Below are positions 1 to 7,343 of a stretch of DNA of 12,015 nucleotides, piece by piece. The position numbers and the translations under genes were made by a program. Origin of the DNA: Lachnospira sp. UBA5912 (lineage in GTDB: Bacteria > Bacillota > Clostridia > Lachnospirales > Lachnospiraceae); assembly GCA_002435585.1 (NCBI GenBank), contig DJDY01000034.1, positions 1-12,015 on the forward strand. Reading direction: 5' to 3'. The notes below the pieces were generated by a model. It was not told the origin of the DNA and did not search any database. It was given only the letters and a program-made list of their open reading frames with translations. The first letter of the stretch is position 1. Each line of letters opens with the position of its first letter.

Positions 1-1586
1 TTGATTATTCTTCTATATTTGATTCGATGGATTCATCTATGTTTAATCCGGGAAGCTTTGATGATATATCTTCTATTATCGGAAATGTAGGAGATGGTAA
101 TCAGGGATTAGATATGAGTGGCATTGATGAGGAAACTATTAAGAAACTCATCGCAGACAGTCTTACAGAAGAGGTTAAAGCAGATATATCTAATATGCTT
201 TCAGGTTTCAAGGAATATGTATTATCTGATGAATTGTCAGCACAGTTAAGTAAAGATATCAGACAGCTTATTATTGATTCTATACATGTGAACATATCAC
301 AGGACAGAGTTCTTCAGGAAGTAAATAAGCTTGAAGAAAAATATATGGAATATGTCAAGAATAATGGCATAGAAGATACCTCAGCTTCGAGTGTATTTAA
401 GTTCTTACTCACAAGTGATGCAAGAAAGCAGATATCAGATTCAGCTAAAGAGCTTGTAGGTAATGCAGTGACATTTGAAGTATCTAAAGAACAGTTATGG
501 AACATATTCAGACAGGACGTGGTTGATGGATATATGGAATATGCTTCGCAGAATGGATATCAGAATATAGATGGTATTCTTGATAAAATCATAACTAATA
601 TGATGAACAGCATTCAGGAGCAGATTGTTGCCAATATACAGAATTCAATGAATAAAATGGTTGAAAGTATTACAGGTAACATGCAGCAGGCTATGGAATC
701 GGTTATGACACAGATGATGACAAGCATGACTGATGCCATGATAAACGCGATGCAGCTTATGGGTAATAATATGGCAGATGCACTTAGTTCATTAGGTACT
801 GGTTTTAGTTCGGATATGACTGGTTCTGCCATGGGAGATTATGATTTTGGAAGTGCATTCGGTATAGATATGGACAGCTTTGCAGATGCCATAAAGATGA
901 ATATGAATGAAGATGATCTTTCTGATCTTATGAAATCACTTATGACTAGCACAGATGTGACATCATATGATAACAATATGAAGAAGCTGGGGTATGCAGA
1001 CCTTTCAGTTCCAAGTGAAATTGACATTTATCCTAAAGATTTTGAAAGCAAAGATAGAATAGTTACTATGCTTGATAATTATAATGCTGATATGAAAAAA
1101 CAGGGCATGGATGAAAAGGTTATAAGTTATACTGATGTTGTAGGAACGCTTATGTCATCCGTTACAACAATAGTTAATGTTATAAGCTATGTTCTTATAG
1201 CTTTTGTAGCCATATCGTTAGTTGTATCTTCTATTATGATAGGTGTTATTACTTATATAAGTGTACTTGAGAGACGTAAGGAGATAGGTATATTAAGGGC
1301 GATAGGTGCTTCAAAGAGAAATGTATCAGCAGTATTTAATGCAGAAACGTGTATAATCGGTCTGTGTGCCGGACTTATGGGAATAGGTATAACGCTGCTT
1401 ATGCTGATTCCAATAAATGCGATTATCCATGTACTGTCTGGTGTCAATAACATCAACGCAGTACTTCCAGTAGCGCCAGCTATAGTACTTATACTTCTTA
1501 GTATATTCCTTACATTCATAGGTGGACTTATACCATCAAAGAAGGCATCTAAGAGTGATCCGGTGGCTGCGCTTAGGAATGAGTAA
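1..1586 (+). CDS. ABC transporter permease, FtsX/MacB type (5' end outside window)
   Basis: This is the C-terminal part of a membrane permease of the MacB/FtsX/LolE type, which couples to an ABC ATPase and acts on envelope substrates rather than forming a classic channel. The frame is open from base 3 with no stop upstream, so the gene begins outside the window; the first ATG inside (27) is not a convincing start. Roughly nt 100-900 encode a long, mostly alpha-helical extracytoplasmic region, very Met-rich at about nt 594-792. The end has the FtsX arrangement: a TM helix near nt 1178-1260, the cytoplasmic motif ERRKEIGILRAIGAS, a TM helix near 1350-1430, a TM helix near 1470-1535, and a tail ending in DPVAALRNE. 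In related clostridial genes an ATPase domain is often fused at the N-terminus, but this cannot be seen here. The substrate is unknown. Family assignment is firm. Confidence 0.9.
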   Translation, partial: DYSSIFDSMDSSMFNPGSFDDISSIIGNVGDGNQGLDMSGIDEETIKKLIADSLTEEVKADISNMLSGFKEYVLSDELSAQLSKDIRQLIIDSIHVNISQDRVLQEVNKLEEKYMEYVKNNGIEDTSASSVFKFLLTSDARKQISDSAKELVGNAVTFEVSKEQLWNIFRQDVVDGYMEYASQNGYQNIDGILDKIITNMMNSIQEQIVANIQNSMNKMVESITGNMQQAMESVMTQMMTSMTDAMINAMQLMGNNMADALSSLGTGFSSDMTGSAMGDYDFGSAFGIDMDSFADAIKMNMNEDDLSDLMKSLMTSTDVTSYDNNMKKLGYADLSVPSEIDIYPKDFESKDRIVTMLDNYNADMKKQGMDEKVISYTDVVGTLMSSVTTIVNVISYVLIAFVAISLVVSSIMIGVITYISVLERRKEIGILRAIGASKRNVSAVFNAETCIIGLCAGLMGIGITLLMLIPINAIIHVLSGVNNINAVLPVAPAIVLILLSIFLTFIGGLIPSKKASKSDPVAALRNE

Positions 1587-1591
1587 TCCAG

Positions 1592-1666
1592 ATGAGCATT
1601 AAGAAGTTAATGCAGGAATTTAAGAAGCCGATATTAAAAGTAATAATTAAAATTATGATGATTTAA
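1592..1666 (+). CDS. Possible 24-residue cationic peptide ORF
   Basis: A tiny ORF starts 5 nt after the permease stop codon and ends before the terminator, so it would lie on the same transcript. It begins MSIKKLMQEFKK and ends in a hydrophobic IIKIMMI stretch. It has six Lys and one Glu, and the spacing could form a basic amphipathic helix. A GGAATGAG stretch (1576-1583), lying in the permease 3' end, could serve as a weak ribosome binding site. No family is recognised. It may be chance coding in AT-rich DNA, so it is listed as a candidate only. Confidence 0.2.
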   Translation: MSIKKLMQEFKKPILKVIIKIMMI

Positions 1667-1680
1667 TATAATCACAATAA

Positions 1681-1734
1681 TAAAACCCCTTGTGTGAATG
1701 TAAGCAATAATGTACCTTCACACAAGGGGTTTTA
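1681..1734. terminator. Bidirectional terminator hairpin
   Basis: Two perfectly complementary 18-nt arms (1681-1698 and 1717-1734) enclose an 18-nt loop. The arms begin and end in A4/T4 tracts around a CCCC/GGGG core, so the U-rich tract is supplied on either strand. It separates the permease transcript from the promoter at 1819. Confidence 0.85.
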
Positions 1735-1818
1735 TCGTGTAGAAATGAGGTTTATTATGCCAGATTTTTTGATAAAATGATAATGTATATCAATAACACG
1801 ATTTTATAACATGTAATA

Positions 1819-1847
1819 TTGACATAAAAAAAGCATGATTATATACT
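1819..1847 (+). promoter_or_regulatory. Sigma-A promoter for the ABC transporter pair
   Basis: TTGACA (1819-1824) is followed after a 17-nt spacer by TATACT (1842-1847), a near-consensus vegetative promoter. Transcription would start near 1854, giving a leader of about 350 nt before the first ABC gene. No competing promoter of similar quality was seen closer to the gene. Confidence 0.7.
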
Positions 1848-1853
1848 TATAAC

Positions 1854-2206
1854 AATATAGTGAGTGCTCCATTGTTTTGTAATTTACACTTACATAATAT
1901 GATAAGAAATGTTAAGGCTGCTATGTGTTATATGATATTGTAGCATATGAAGCAGCCAATAATTAGGGTTATAAGTTAGTTGTAACTTACTTTGGATAGC
2001 TTAGACAATATATATAACATAAATGATGTGGGTGGGTCAAAATGTCTAAGCGTACATTAGCTTGCTTGTAAGTGGGTGAAAGATCTTATGTTTCACAATA
2101 TGAGCATTAAAGTAGAGAGATTTTACCTCGACATCATATAAATAAAATCTTTAAAGATAATTATAAGTAAAAGAAAAATATTTTAACAGAAAGGAAAGTG
2201 GATTGT
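1854..2206 (+). promoter_or_regulatory. Long structured 5' leader of the ABC genes
   Basis: This stretch between promoter and gene has no convincing coding frame but several inverted repeats. GGCTGCT (1916-1922) pairs with AGCAGCC (1951-1957), extended by a 5-bp inner helix across a GA bulge. TAAGTTA/TAACTTA (1972-1978/1983-1989) form a hairpin with a 4-nt loop. GCTTAGACA/TGTCTAAGC (1999-2007/2043-2051) are a 9-bp pair around a 35-nt segment containing GTGGGTGGG. GTGAAA/TTTCAC lie at about 2078-2098. AGATTTTA/TAAAATCT (2118-2125/2143-2150) pair across 17 nt. No known riboswitch consensus (TPP, purine, SAM, cobalamin, T-box, ykkC) was recognised. Some repeats could be protein operators rather than RNA stems. 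Confidence 0.45.
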
Positions 2207-4015
2207 ATGAAAAGCAAGAAAAAACAATCGTCTGTAAGCCGTTTATCAGAGTATGCAGGTAACTACAGTATACTTATGAAGTTATCATGGGTGCTTGCGG
2301 CTATAAGTGCATTTGCAGCACTTGTACCATTCTATTTTATATGGTGCCTGATAAAAGAGGTGCTTAGTGTTGCACCTGATTATTCAGCGGCACAGAATAT
2401 CTCATTATATGGATGGAGTGCAGTTATATCAGCGTTAATTGCAATGCTTATATATATTGGAGGTCTTGTGTGTTCGCATCTTGCAGCATTCAGGGTACAG
2501 GCCAATATGCGTGTACAGCTTATGAAGCATATATTACAGCTTCCACTTGGCTTTATGGATAAGGAAGGCAGTGGAAGAATAAGAAAGATTGTTAATGAAT
2601 CAAGTGCAGCAACAGAAACCTATATAGCACATCAGCTTCCTGATAAATACGTTGCATCTGCAACGCCTATAGGTCTTGCAATACTACTTTTTGTATTCGA
2701 CTTCAGACTTGGACTTTTATGTCTGATTCCAGTATTGGCAGCATTTTTGATTATGGGAACCATGATGGGTGAAAATATGAAGAAAAAGATGACAGAATAT
2801 CAGAATGCCTTAGAGGAAATGTCAAGCGAAGCTGTTGAGTATATCAGGGGAATACCTGTAGTTAAAACTTTCGGACAGTCTGTTTTTTCTTTTAAAAGGT
2901 TCAGGGATTCTATTAAGAAATATGAGAAGTGGACCATTTCCTATACGAAGGATTTACGTATTCCTATGACAGCTTATACCACAGCAATAAATGCTGTATT
3001 TGCATTGCTTATTGCGGCTACATATCTATTCGGAGGAGTAAAAAGTGGAAGTGTTGATAACACATTTTTACTTAATCTTCTTTTCTATATTATCATAACA
3101 CCTATAATTACGGTAACTCTTACAAAGATGATGTATGCAGGTGAGAATACCATGATTGTTGAAGATTCTTTAGCAAGGATAGATAGTATTCTTAATATGA
3201 AGCCTTTGGAACAGCCAGAAAAGACAAGTGAGCCAGAGAATAAGTCAATCAGCTTTAAGAATGTATCATTTATGTATGAAGGCACTGCGAAGTATGCCTT
3301 AAACAATGTAAGCTTTGATATCAAAGAAGGGGAACAGGCTGCATTTGTCGGACCATCAGGAGGTGGAAAGACTACCCTTGCGTGCCTTATTGCAAGATTT
3401 TTTGATGTAAGTGAAGGCAGTATATTAATAGGAGGTGTTAATGTTAAAAATATAGATAATACACAGCTTATGAATATGGTTTCATTTGTATTTCAGGACA
3501 GTAGCATGTTAAAAATGTCTATATATGACAATGTCAGAATGGGTAAAAAGAATGCCAGCCGTGAAGAGGTTATGGCAGCCTTAAAAAATGCACAGTGTGA
3601 AGATATCATTGAGAAGCTTCCAGATGGAATAGATACTATTGTTGGTTCAAATGGAGTATATCTGTCAGGTGGTGAGATGCAAAGAATTGCTATTGCCAGG
3701 GCTATGCTAAAGGATGCGCCGATACTTATACTTGATGAGGCAACAGCATTTGCAGACCCGGATAATGAGGTTAAAGTACAGGCGGCTTTTGAAAGGTTAT
3801 CAAGAGGAAAGACCGTTATTATGATTGCTCATAGATTATCATCTATTAAGAATGTGGATAAAATATATGTTCTTAAGGACGGAGAGGTTGTACAGAGTGG
3901 CAGCCACAACAAGCTAGTGCATGAAGATGGGGTATATGCACATATGTGGCGTGAATATAACAAGTCAGTAAGCTGGAAGATTGGCAATGACAATATATTG
4001 CCCGATGAAGTATAA
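2207..4015 (+). CDS. ABC half-transporter, exporter fold (TMD-NBD), subunit 1
   Basis: A 602-residue half-transporter with an N-terminal six-helix transmembrane domain (about residues 20-310) and a C-terminal nucleotide-binding domain. Visible motifs, numbered from the ATG at 2207, are Walker A GPSGGGKTT (382-390), Q-loop Gln430, signature LSGGE (486-490), Walker B with Asp510 and catalytic Glu511, and H-loop His542. An in-frame GTG lies at 2198, but it is only 2 nt from the AAGGA (2191-2195), so the ATG at 2207 is the better start. The D-loop is an unusual AFADPD in place of the common SxLD. From memory of the family, this resembles IrtA/YbtP-type siderophore transporters; substrate and direction are not determined. 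It probably pairs with the next gene, 141 nt downstream. The protein sits in the cytoplasmic membrane. Confidence 0.93.
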   Translation: MKSKKKQSSVSRLSEYAGNYSILMKLSWVLAAISAFAALVPFYFIWCLIKEVLSVAPDYSAAQNISLYGWSAVISALIAMLIYIGGLVCSHLAAFRVQANMRVQLMKHILQLPLGFMDKEGSGRIRKIVNESSAATETYIAHQLPDKYVASATPIGLAILLFVFDFRLGLLCLIPVLAAFLIMGTMMGENMKKKMTEYQNALEEMSSEAVEYIRGIPVVKTFGQSVFSFKRFRDSIKKYEKWTISYTKDLRIPMTAYTTAINAVFALLIAATYLFGGVKSGSVDNTFLLNLLFYIIITPIITVTLTKMMYAGENTMIVEDSLARIDSILNMKPLEQPEKTSEPENKSISFKNVSFMYEGTAKYALNNVSFDIKEGEQAAFVGPSGGGKTTLACLIARFFDVSEGSILIGGVNVKNIDNTQLMNMVSFVFQDSSMLKMSIYDNVRMGKKNASREEVMAALKNAQCEDIIEKLPDGIDTIVGSNGVYLSGGEMQRIAIARAMLKDAPILILDEATAFADPDNEVKVQAAFERLSRGKTVIMIAHRLSSIKNVDKIYVLKDGEVVQSGSHNKLVHEDGVYAHMWREYNKSVSWKIGNDNILPDEV

Positions 4016-4156
4016 AAATGTTTAATTACCTTATTGTCATGATTAAGTAAGAAACAGATAAGAATAAAAAAGTCAATGATGAATGGCTGAAAATCAGAAG
4101 AAATGGTTGAAAGTTGACGATTTATCAATATCAAAAATCAGGAAATGGAGGTTCAT

Positions 4157-5890
4157 ATGAGTATTAAAGAGAAGTTAATGCACAAGTATGCATTGTCTGA
4201 ACGGGGAGCTTCGGACATGATTAAGGCATTTGTATCTGTAACAATATCAGATATCGTACTTATGCTGCCTGTTGCACTTTTATATTTGCTTGTTAAAGAT
4301 TATATGGAGGGAACACTTTCATCCAAAGGTGGATTCTATATAGCAGGTATAATAATAACGCTTTTACTGATTGCGGTTACAACGTATATACAGTATAATG
4401 CAACTTTTCTTTCAACGTATGTTGAAAGTGGTGTAAGAAGAATAACCCTTGCAGAAAAGCTAAGGAAGATACCATTATCATTTTTTGGAAAGAAAGATTT
4501 ATCTGATCTGACGAGTACGATTATGGCTGATTGTGCACAGATGGAAACAGCATCATCACATTTCATACCAGAGCTTGTTGGTGCGTGTATATCTACTGGA
4601 ATAGTAGCTGCAGGGATGTTCTTTTTTGACTGGAGAATGGCACTTGCAGCATTGTGGGTACTGCCAATATCATTTATAATAGTTGGCTGCTCTGGAAAGG
4701 TTCAGAAAAAGCTTAATGAAAATCAGATGGTATTAAATATGAAGCTTGCAGACGGAATCCAGGAATGTATAGAGAGTGTAAGAGATCTTCAGGCATATAA
4801 TGTACAGGATGATTATATGGGAGGTCTTGAAGCTAAGATTAAGTCAGTTGAGAAGCATTCTATTGTAACAGAGCTTGGAACAGCGGTATTTGTTGGAAGT
4901 GCACAGATGATTTTAAAGTTTGGAATAGCAACTGTAGCATTAGTCGGAGGCTGGCTGCTTGCAAGAGGCGAAATAGATATAGTTACATTTTTTATGTTCC
5001 TTATGGTAGTTTCAAGAATATATGATCCTATGCAGGTTTCATTACAGAATCTGGCTGCTATTATAGCTTCTAAGGTACAGAGTGAAAGACTTGATGAAAT
5101 ATTGTCACATGATACCCAGGAAGGAGTTTCTGTACTAGATAACAAGGGATATGATATTGAGTTTTCACATGTTGGTTTTTCTTATAATACAGGAGAAGTT
5201 GTGTTAAAGGATGTATCATTTGTTGCGAAACAGGGGGAAGTCACAGCTCTTATTGGTCCATCAGGAGGTGGAAAAACTACAGTATCAAGACTTGCATCAA
5301 GGTTCTGGGATATCAATAAGGGTAAGATAACTGTTGGTGGAATGGATATATCAAAGATTGACCCGGAAACACTTATGTCGTTGTATTCAATAGTTTTCCA
5401 GGATGTTACATTATTTAATAACACGATTATGGAAAATATAAGGATAGGACGTATGGATGCAACTGATGATGAGGTTATTGCAGCAGCAAAGCTGGCACAC
5501 TGCGAAGAATTCGCGCAGAAGCTGCCTGATGGCTGGAATACTATGATAGGAGAGAATGGTTCAGAGCTGTCAGGAGGAGAAAGACAGAGAATATCCATAG
5601 CAAGAGCATTTTTAAAGGATGCGCCTGTTATTCTTCTTGACGAGGCAACAGCCTCACTTGATGTTGACAATGAAACACTTATTCAGGAGTCATTGTCAAG
5701 ACTTATAAAGAATAAGACAGTAATGATCATAGCGCACAGAATGAGAACAGTGGCTAATGCTGATAAAATAGTTGTTTTAAAGGATGGTGTCGTAGTTGAG
5801 AGTGGTGAGCCATCTGAATTAAAGAATGAGAATGGTGTATATGCACAGATGATTAATGCACAGCTTACAGCAGCAGACTGGAGTCTGTAG
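4157..5890 (+). CDS. ABC half-transporter, exporter fold (TMD-NBD), subunit 2
   Basis: A 577-residue partner of the preceding gene with the same TMD-NBD layout. Numbered from the ATG at 4157, Walker A GPSGGGKTT is at 367-375, Q-loop Gln415, signature LSGGERQ at 471-477, Walker B Asp495 with catalytic Glu496, and H-loop His527. The D-loop is the ordinary ASLD. An in-frame ATG at 4145 overlaps the GGAGG (4147-4151) itself; the ATG at 4157, 5 nt behind it, is the real start. Both members of the pair keep catalytic Glu and His, so neither nucleotide site looks obviously degenerate. No strong promoter or terminator was found in the 141-nt gap, which suggests one transcript and a heterodimer. Candidate substrates include siderophores, peptides and drugs. 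Confidence 0.93.
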   Translation: MSIKEKLMHKYALSERGASDMIKAFVSVTISDIVLMLPVALLYLLVKDYMEGTLSSKGGFYIAGIIITLLLIAVTTYIQYNATFLSTYVESGVRRITLAEKLRKIPLSFFGKKDLSDLTSTIMADCAQMETASSHFIPELVGACISTGIVAAGMFFFDWRMALAALWVLPISFIIVGCSGKVQKKLNENQMVLNMKLADGIQECIESVRDLQAYNVQDDYMGGLEAKIKSVEKHSIVTELGTAVFVGSAQMILKFGIATVALVGGWLLARGEIDIVTFFMFLMVVSRIYDPMQVSLQNLAAIIASKVQSERLDEILSHDTQEGVSVLDNKGYDIEFSHVGFSYNTGEVVLKDVSFVAKQGEVTALIGPSGGGKTTVSRLASRFWDINKGKITVGGMDISKIDPETLMSLYSIVFQDVTLFNNTIMENIRIGRMDATDDEVIAAAKLAHCEEFAQKLPDGWNTMIGENGSELSGGERQRISIARAFLKDAPVILLDEATASLDVDNETLIQESLSRLIKNKTVMIIAHRMRTVANADKIVVLKDGVVVESGEPSELKNENGVYAQMINAQLTAADWSL

Positions 5891-5972
5891 GAACTCTAAT
5901 AGTGTTATAGATAGAATTTCTTAAATATAAGTTTAAAGCAGCGAAAAGCATAAAATAATATAAAATAGTAAA

Positions 5973-6018
5973 CCCCTTAATGATATTATCAATCATACAT
6001 CAGAGTATCATTAAGGGG
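5973..6018. terminator. Bidirectional terminator between convergent genes
   Basis: Perfect 13-nt arms CCCCTTAATGATA (5973-5985) and its complement (6006-6018) enclose a 20-nt loop. On the minus strand the stem is followed by a T-rich tract, so it suits the Nudix gene best. On the plus strand the U tract is weak, but the position just after the ABC pair fits. Confidence 0.75.
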
Positions 6019-6037
6019 ATGCTTATTGTTTAGTTAT

Positions 6038-6589
6038 TCAATTATTCTGCATATATCTTCTAATCAGGCGGAGTCCACCCATAGGTGCACAGAATTTCTG
6101 ATTGTGTTTAGTACATTCTTCTATTACATAATCAAGATTAAACCATTCAGCTGTTTCTACCTCTTCAGTCTGGTAAACAAGCTTATTAATATCTACAGGT
6201 TTGGTATAAGCATAGACGAATGCTATTTCGTTGTCTTTGAATAATTTTCCATGAAATTCTTTTTCGTAATTTATAACAAATGTGTCGATAAAGTTAAGGT
6301 CGCTGGTTACAGCAGCTATGCCAAGCTCTTCATTTAATTCTCTTACAGCAGATTCAGTTGGATTCTCACCTGCACGTATATGTCCTGCGCTTGATGTGTC
6401 AAAACGACCGGGGAAAGAATCTTTGATTATGGCACGTTTCTGCATGAGAACTTCTACGCCATCAGGTGTATGACGTGCTATCCATACGTGTTCTGAACGG
6501 TGTCTTATTCCATCTTTATGAGCAATATTTCTTTCAACTGTCTTTCCTGTAGGTAGTCCGTTTTCATCAACAATATCAAATAATTCCAT
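6038..6589 (-). CDS. Nudix hydrolase (YfcD / isopentenyl-PP isomerase-like group)
   Basis: A cytosolic Nudix-family protein of 183 residues. Numbered from the start at 6589, residues 69-91 match the Nudix box G-x5-E-x7-R-E-U-x-E-E-x-G-U exactly (Gly69, Glu75, Arg83-Glu84, Glu87-Glu88, Gly90); these residues bind the metal and cleave nucleoside-diphosphate-linked substrates. The N-terminal pattern ELFDIVDENG, followed by HRSEHVWI, is the layout of the YfcD/IDI-like subgroup, for which substrates are often unknown. An upstream in-frame ATG at 6601 overlaps the GAGGA (6595-6599) that correctly serves the ATG at 6589, so the shorter start is chosen. It lies on the opposite strand to its neighbours and 39 nt downstream of a gene remnant on the same strand. 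The exact substrate cannot be read from the sequence. Confidence 0.9.
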   Translation of the reverse strand: MELFDIVDENGLPTGKTVERNIAHKDGIRHRSEHVWIARHTPDGVEVLMQKRAIIKDSFPGRFDTSSAGHIRAGENPTESAVRELNEELGIAAVTSDLNFIDTFVINYEKEFHGKLFKDNEIAFVYAYTKPVDINKLVYQTEEVETAEWFNLDYVIEECTKHNQKFCAPMGGLRLIRRYMQNN

Positions 6590-6628
6590 AATAATCCTCA
6601 TTTCCGCATGTTTAAGAGAGCTTCTAGT

Positions 6629-6991
6629 TCATCTATTTTTTACGTTCATTTCTTCGAATATTTCTGTTAGTTCTGGAAATACTTTCTGAATTGCTATGGC
6701 ATCATCTACGCTTTCTGTAACAAAAAGTGAAAGAAATGCGAGCCGGTTCCGTAACATTTCGTTATCTAGTGGACTATCATATACACTTTTATCATAATCG
6801 TATTCCGTTATATTAGTGTTACCTTTAATAATATCAGCATATCTGTATTTTCTAAATGTGTCAAGGCTAATAATATGGTATCTTTGTAATAGTGGAAAAT
6901 CTATCTGGGTATTAAATTTTGTAGTTCCAACGTGGAAGTATAATTTCGGATTTATTGGACTTATTAGATTTGAATTGCTGTTTTCCTTAGT
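6629..6991 (-). pseudogene. Unrecognised truncated coding frame, no start codon
   Basis: On the minus strand an open frame of 120 codons runs from just after a TAA (6992-6994) to a TGA (6629-6631). Its composition looks protein-like: it includes INPKLYFHVGTTKF, LLQRYHIISLDTFRKYRYAD and a helical end LFVTESVDDAIAIQKVFPEL. Yet it has no ATG, GTG or TTG near its 5' end; the first ATG comes about 78 codons in. An ATG about 25 nt upstream of the open frame (minus strand, near 7010) is in another frame and soon stops. It therefore looks like the 3' remnant of a larger gene, or a gene broken by a frameshift near its start. No family is recognised. It ends 39 nt before the Nudix start and may once have been co-transcribed with it. 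Confidence 0.5.
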
Positions 6992-7101
6992 TTAATATTG
7001 CTAATATGCATACTAATAGCTAACTTATAACATAAAAAAGATTATATATCAAGTATAAAAATAATATAATAAAAATAAAATCCCCTCCCCAAAAAAAACT
7101 A

Positions 7102-7110
7102 TGCTATAAT
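7102..7110 (+). promoter_or_regulatory. Extended -10 promoter for add
   Basis: TGCTATAAT is a perfect extended -10 element. No good -35 box lies upstream, where the sequence is CCCCTCCCC followed by eight A, but extended -10 promoters tolerate this. Transcription would begin near 7117, just before the structured leader. From 6995 to 7100 the DNA is very AT-rich and shows nothing else recognisable. Confidence 0.55.
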
Positions 7111-7151
7111 GTGCGTAAGCAATGAGCCGTGCCCGTCTTAATTCTTACAAT

Positions 7152-7222
7152 AAGCTGTGCTAGCACAAAGCTTATTGTAAGAATTAAGGCGGATAGGGCG
7201 AAAGCCCGACAGTCCAAGAAAG
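7152..7222 (+). repeat. 71-nt direct repeat, copy 1
   Basis: This 71-nt segment recurs at 7273-7343 with only three substitutions (68 of 71 identical), offset by 121 nt. It carries the 3' arm of the long hairpin, the GAAA tetraloop hairpin and the 5' arm GTCCAAGAAAG of the third hairpin. Confidence 0.9.
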
Positions 7223-7272
7223 AGAAGCTTTCTTGGACATGCACGGCGGCAAAAAGGAGAGCAGGAAACAAA

Positions 7273-7343
7273 AAGCTGTGCTAGCCCAAAGCTTATTGAA
7301 AGAATTAAGACGGATAGGGCGAAAGCCCGACAGTCCAAGAAAG
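7273..7343 (+). repeat. 71-nt direct repeat, copy 2, overlapping the add RBS
   Basis: Second copy of the module at 7152-7222. It lacks its own partner arms: both single complementary arms (7133-7156 and 7228-7238) lie upstream. Its last bases, AAG at 7341-7343, form the start of the AAGGA (7341-7345) that serves the adenosine deaminase start codon at 7355. Confidence 0.9.

Noticed and set aside
2198..2206. GTG start at 2198 for ABC subunit 1
   Set aside because: Only 2 nt separate it from the AAGGA; the ATG at 2207 has usable spacing and a typical basic N-terminus.
4016..4156. Possible separate promoter or small gene between the two ABC genes
   Set aside because: Only a TTGACG with no fitting -10 and very short frames were seen, so co-transcription is simpler.
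6026..6473. Plus-strand ORFs at 6026-6244 and 6282-6473
   Set aside because: Both are antisense shadows of the Nudix gene, which has a perfect family motif on the other strand.
7126..7247. Group II intron domain V or a retron RNA, suggested by GAGCCGTGC...GCACGGC
   Set aside because: The enclosed structure is a three-hairpin junction rather than a domain V hairpin, and no reverse transcriptase gene is nearby.
7138..7338. 66-codon minus-strand ORF with many Cys, across the add leader
   Set aside because: It is created by the duplicated inverted-repeat structure, has no ribosome binding site, and opposes the proposed promoter.
7152..7343. CRISPR-like repeat
   Set aside because: There are only two copies of 71 nt with one 50-nt interval and no cas genes, so it is not an array.
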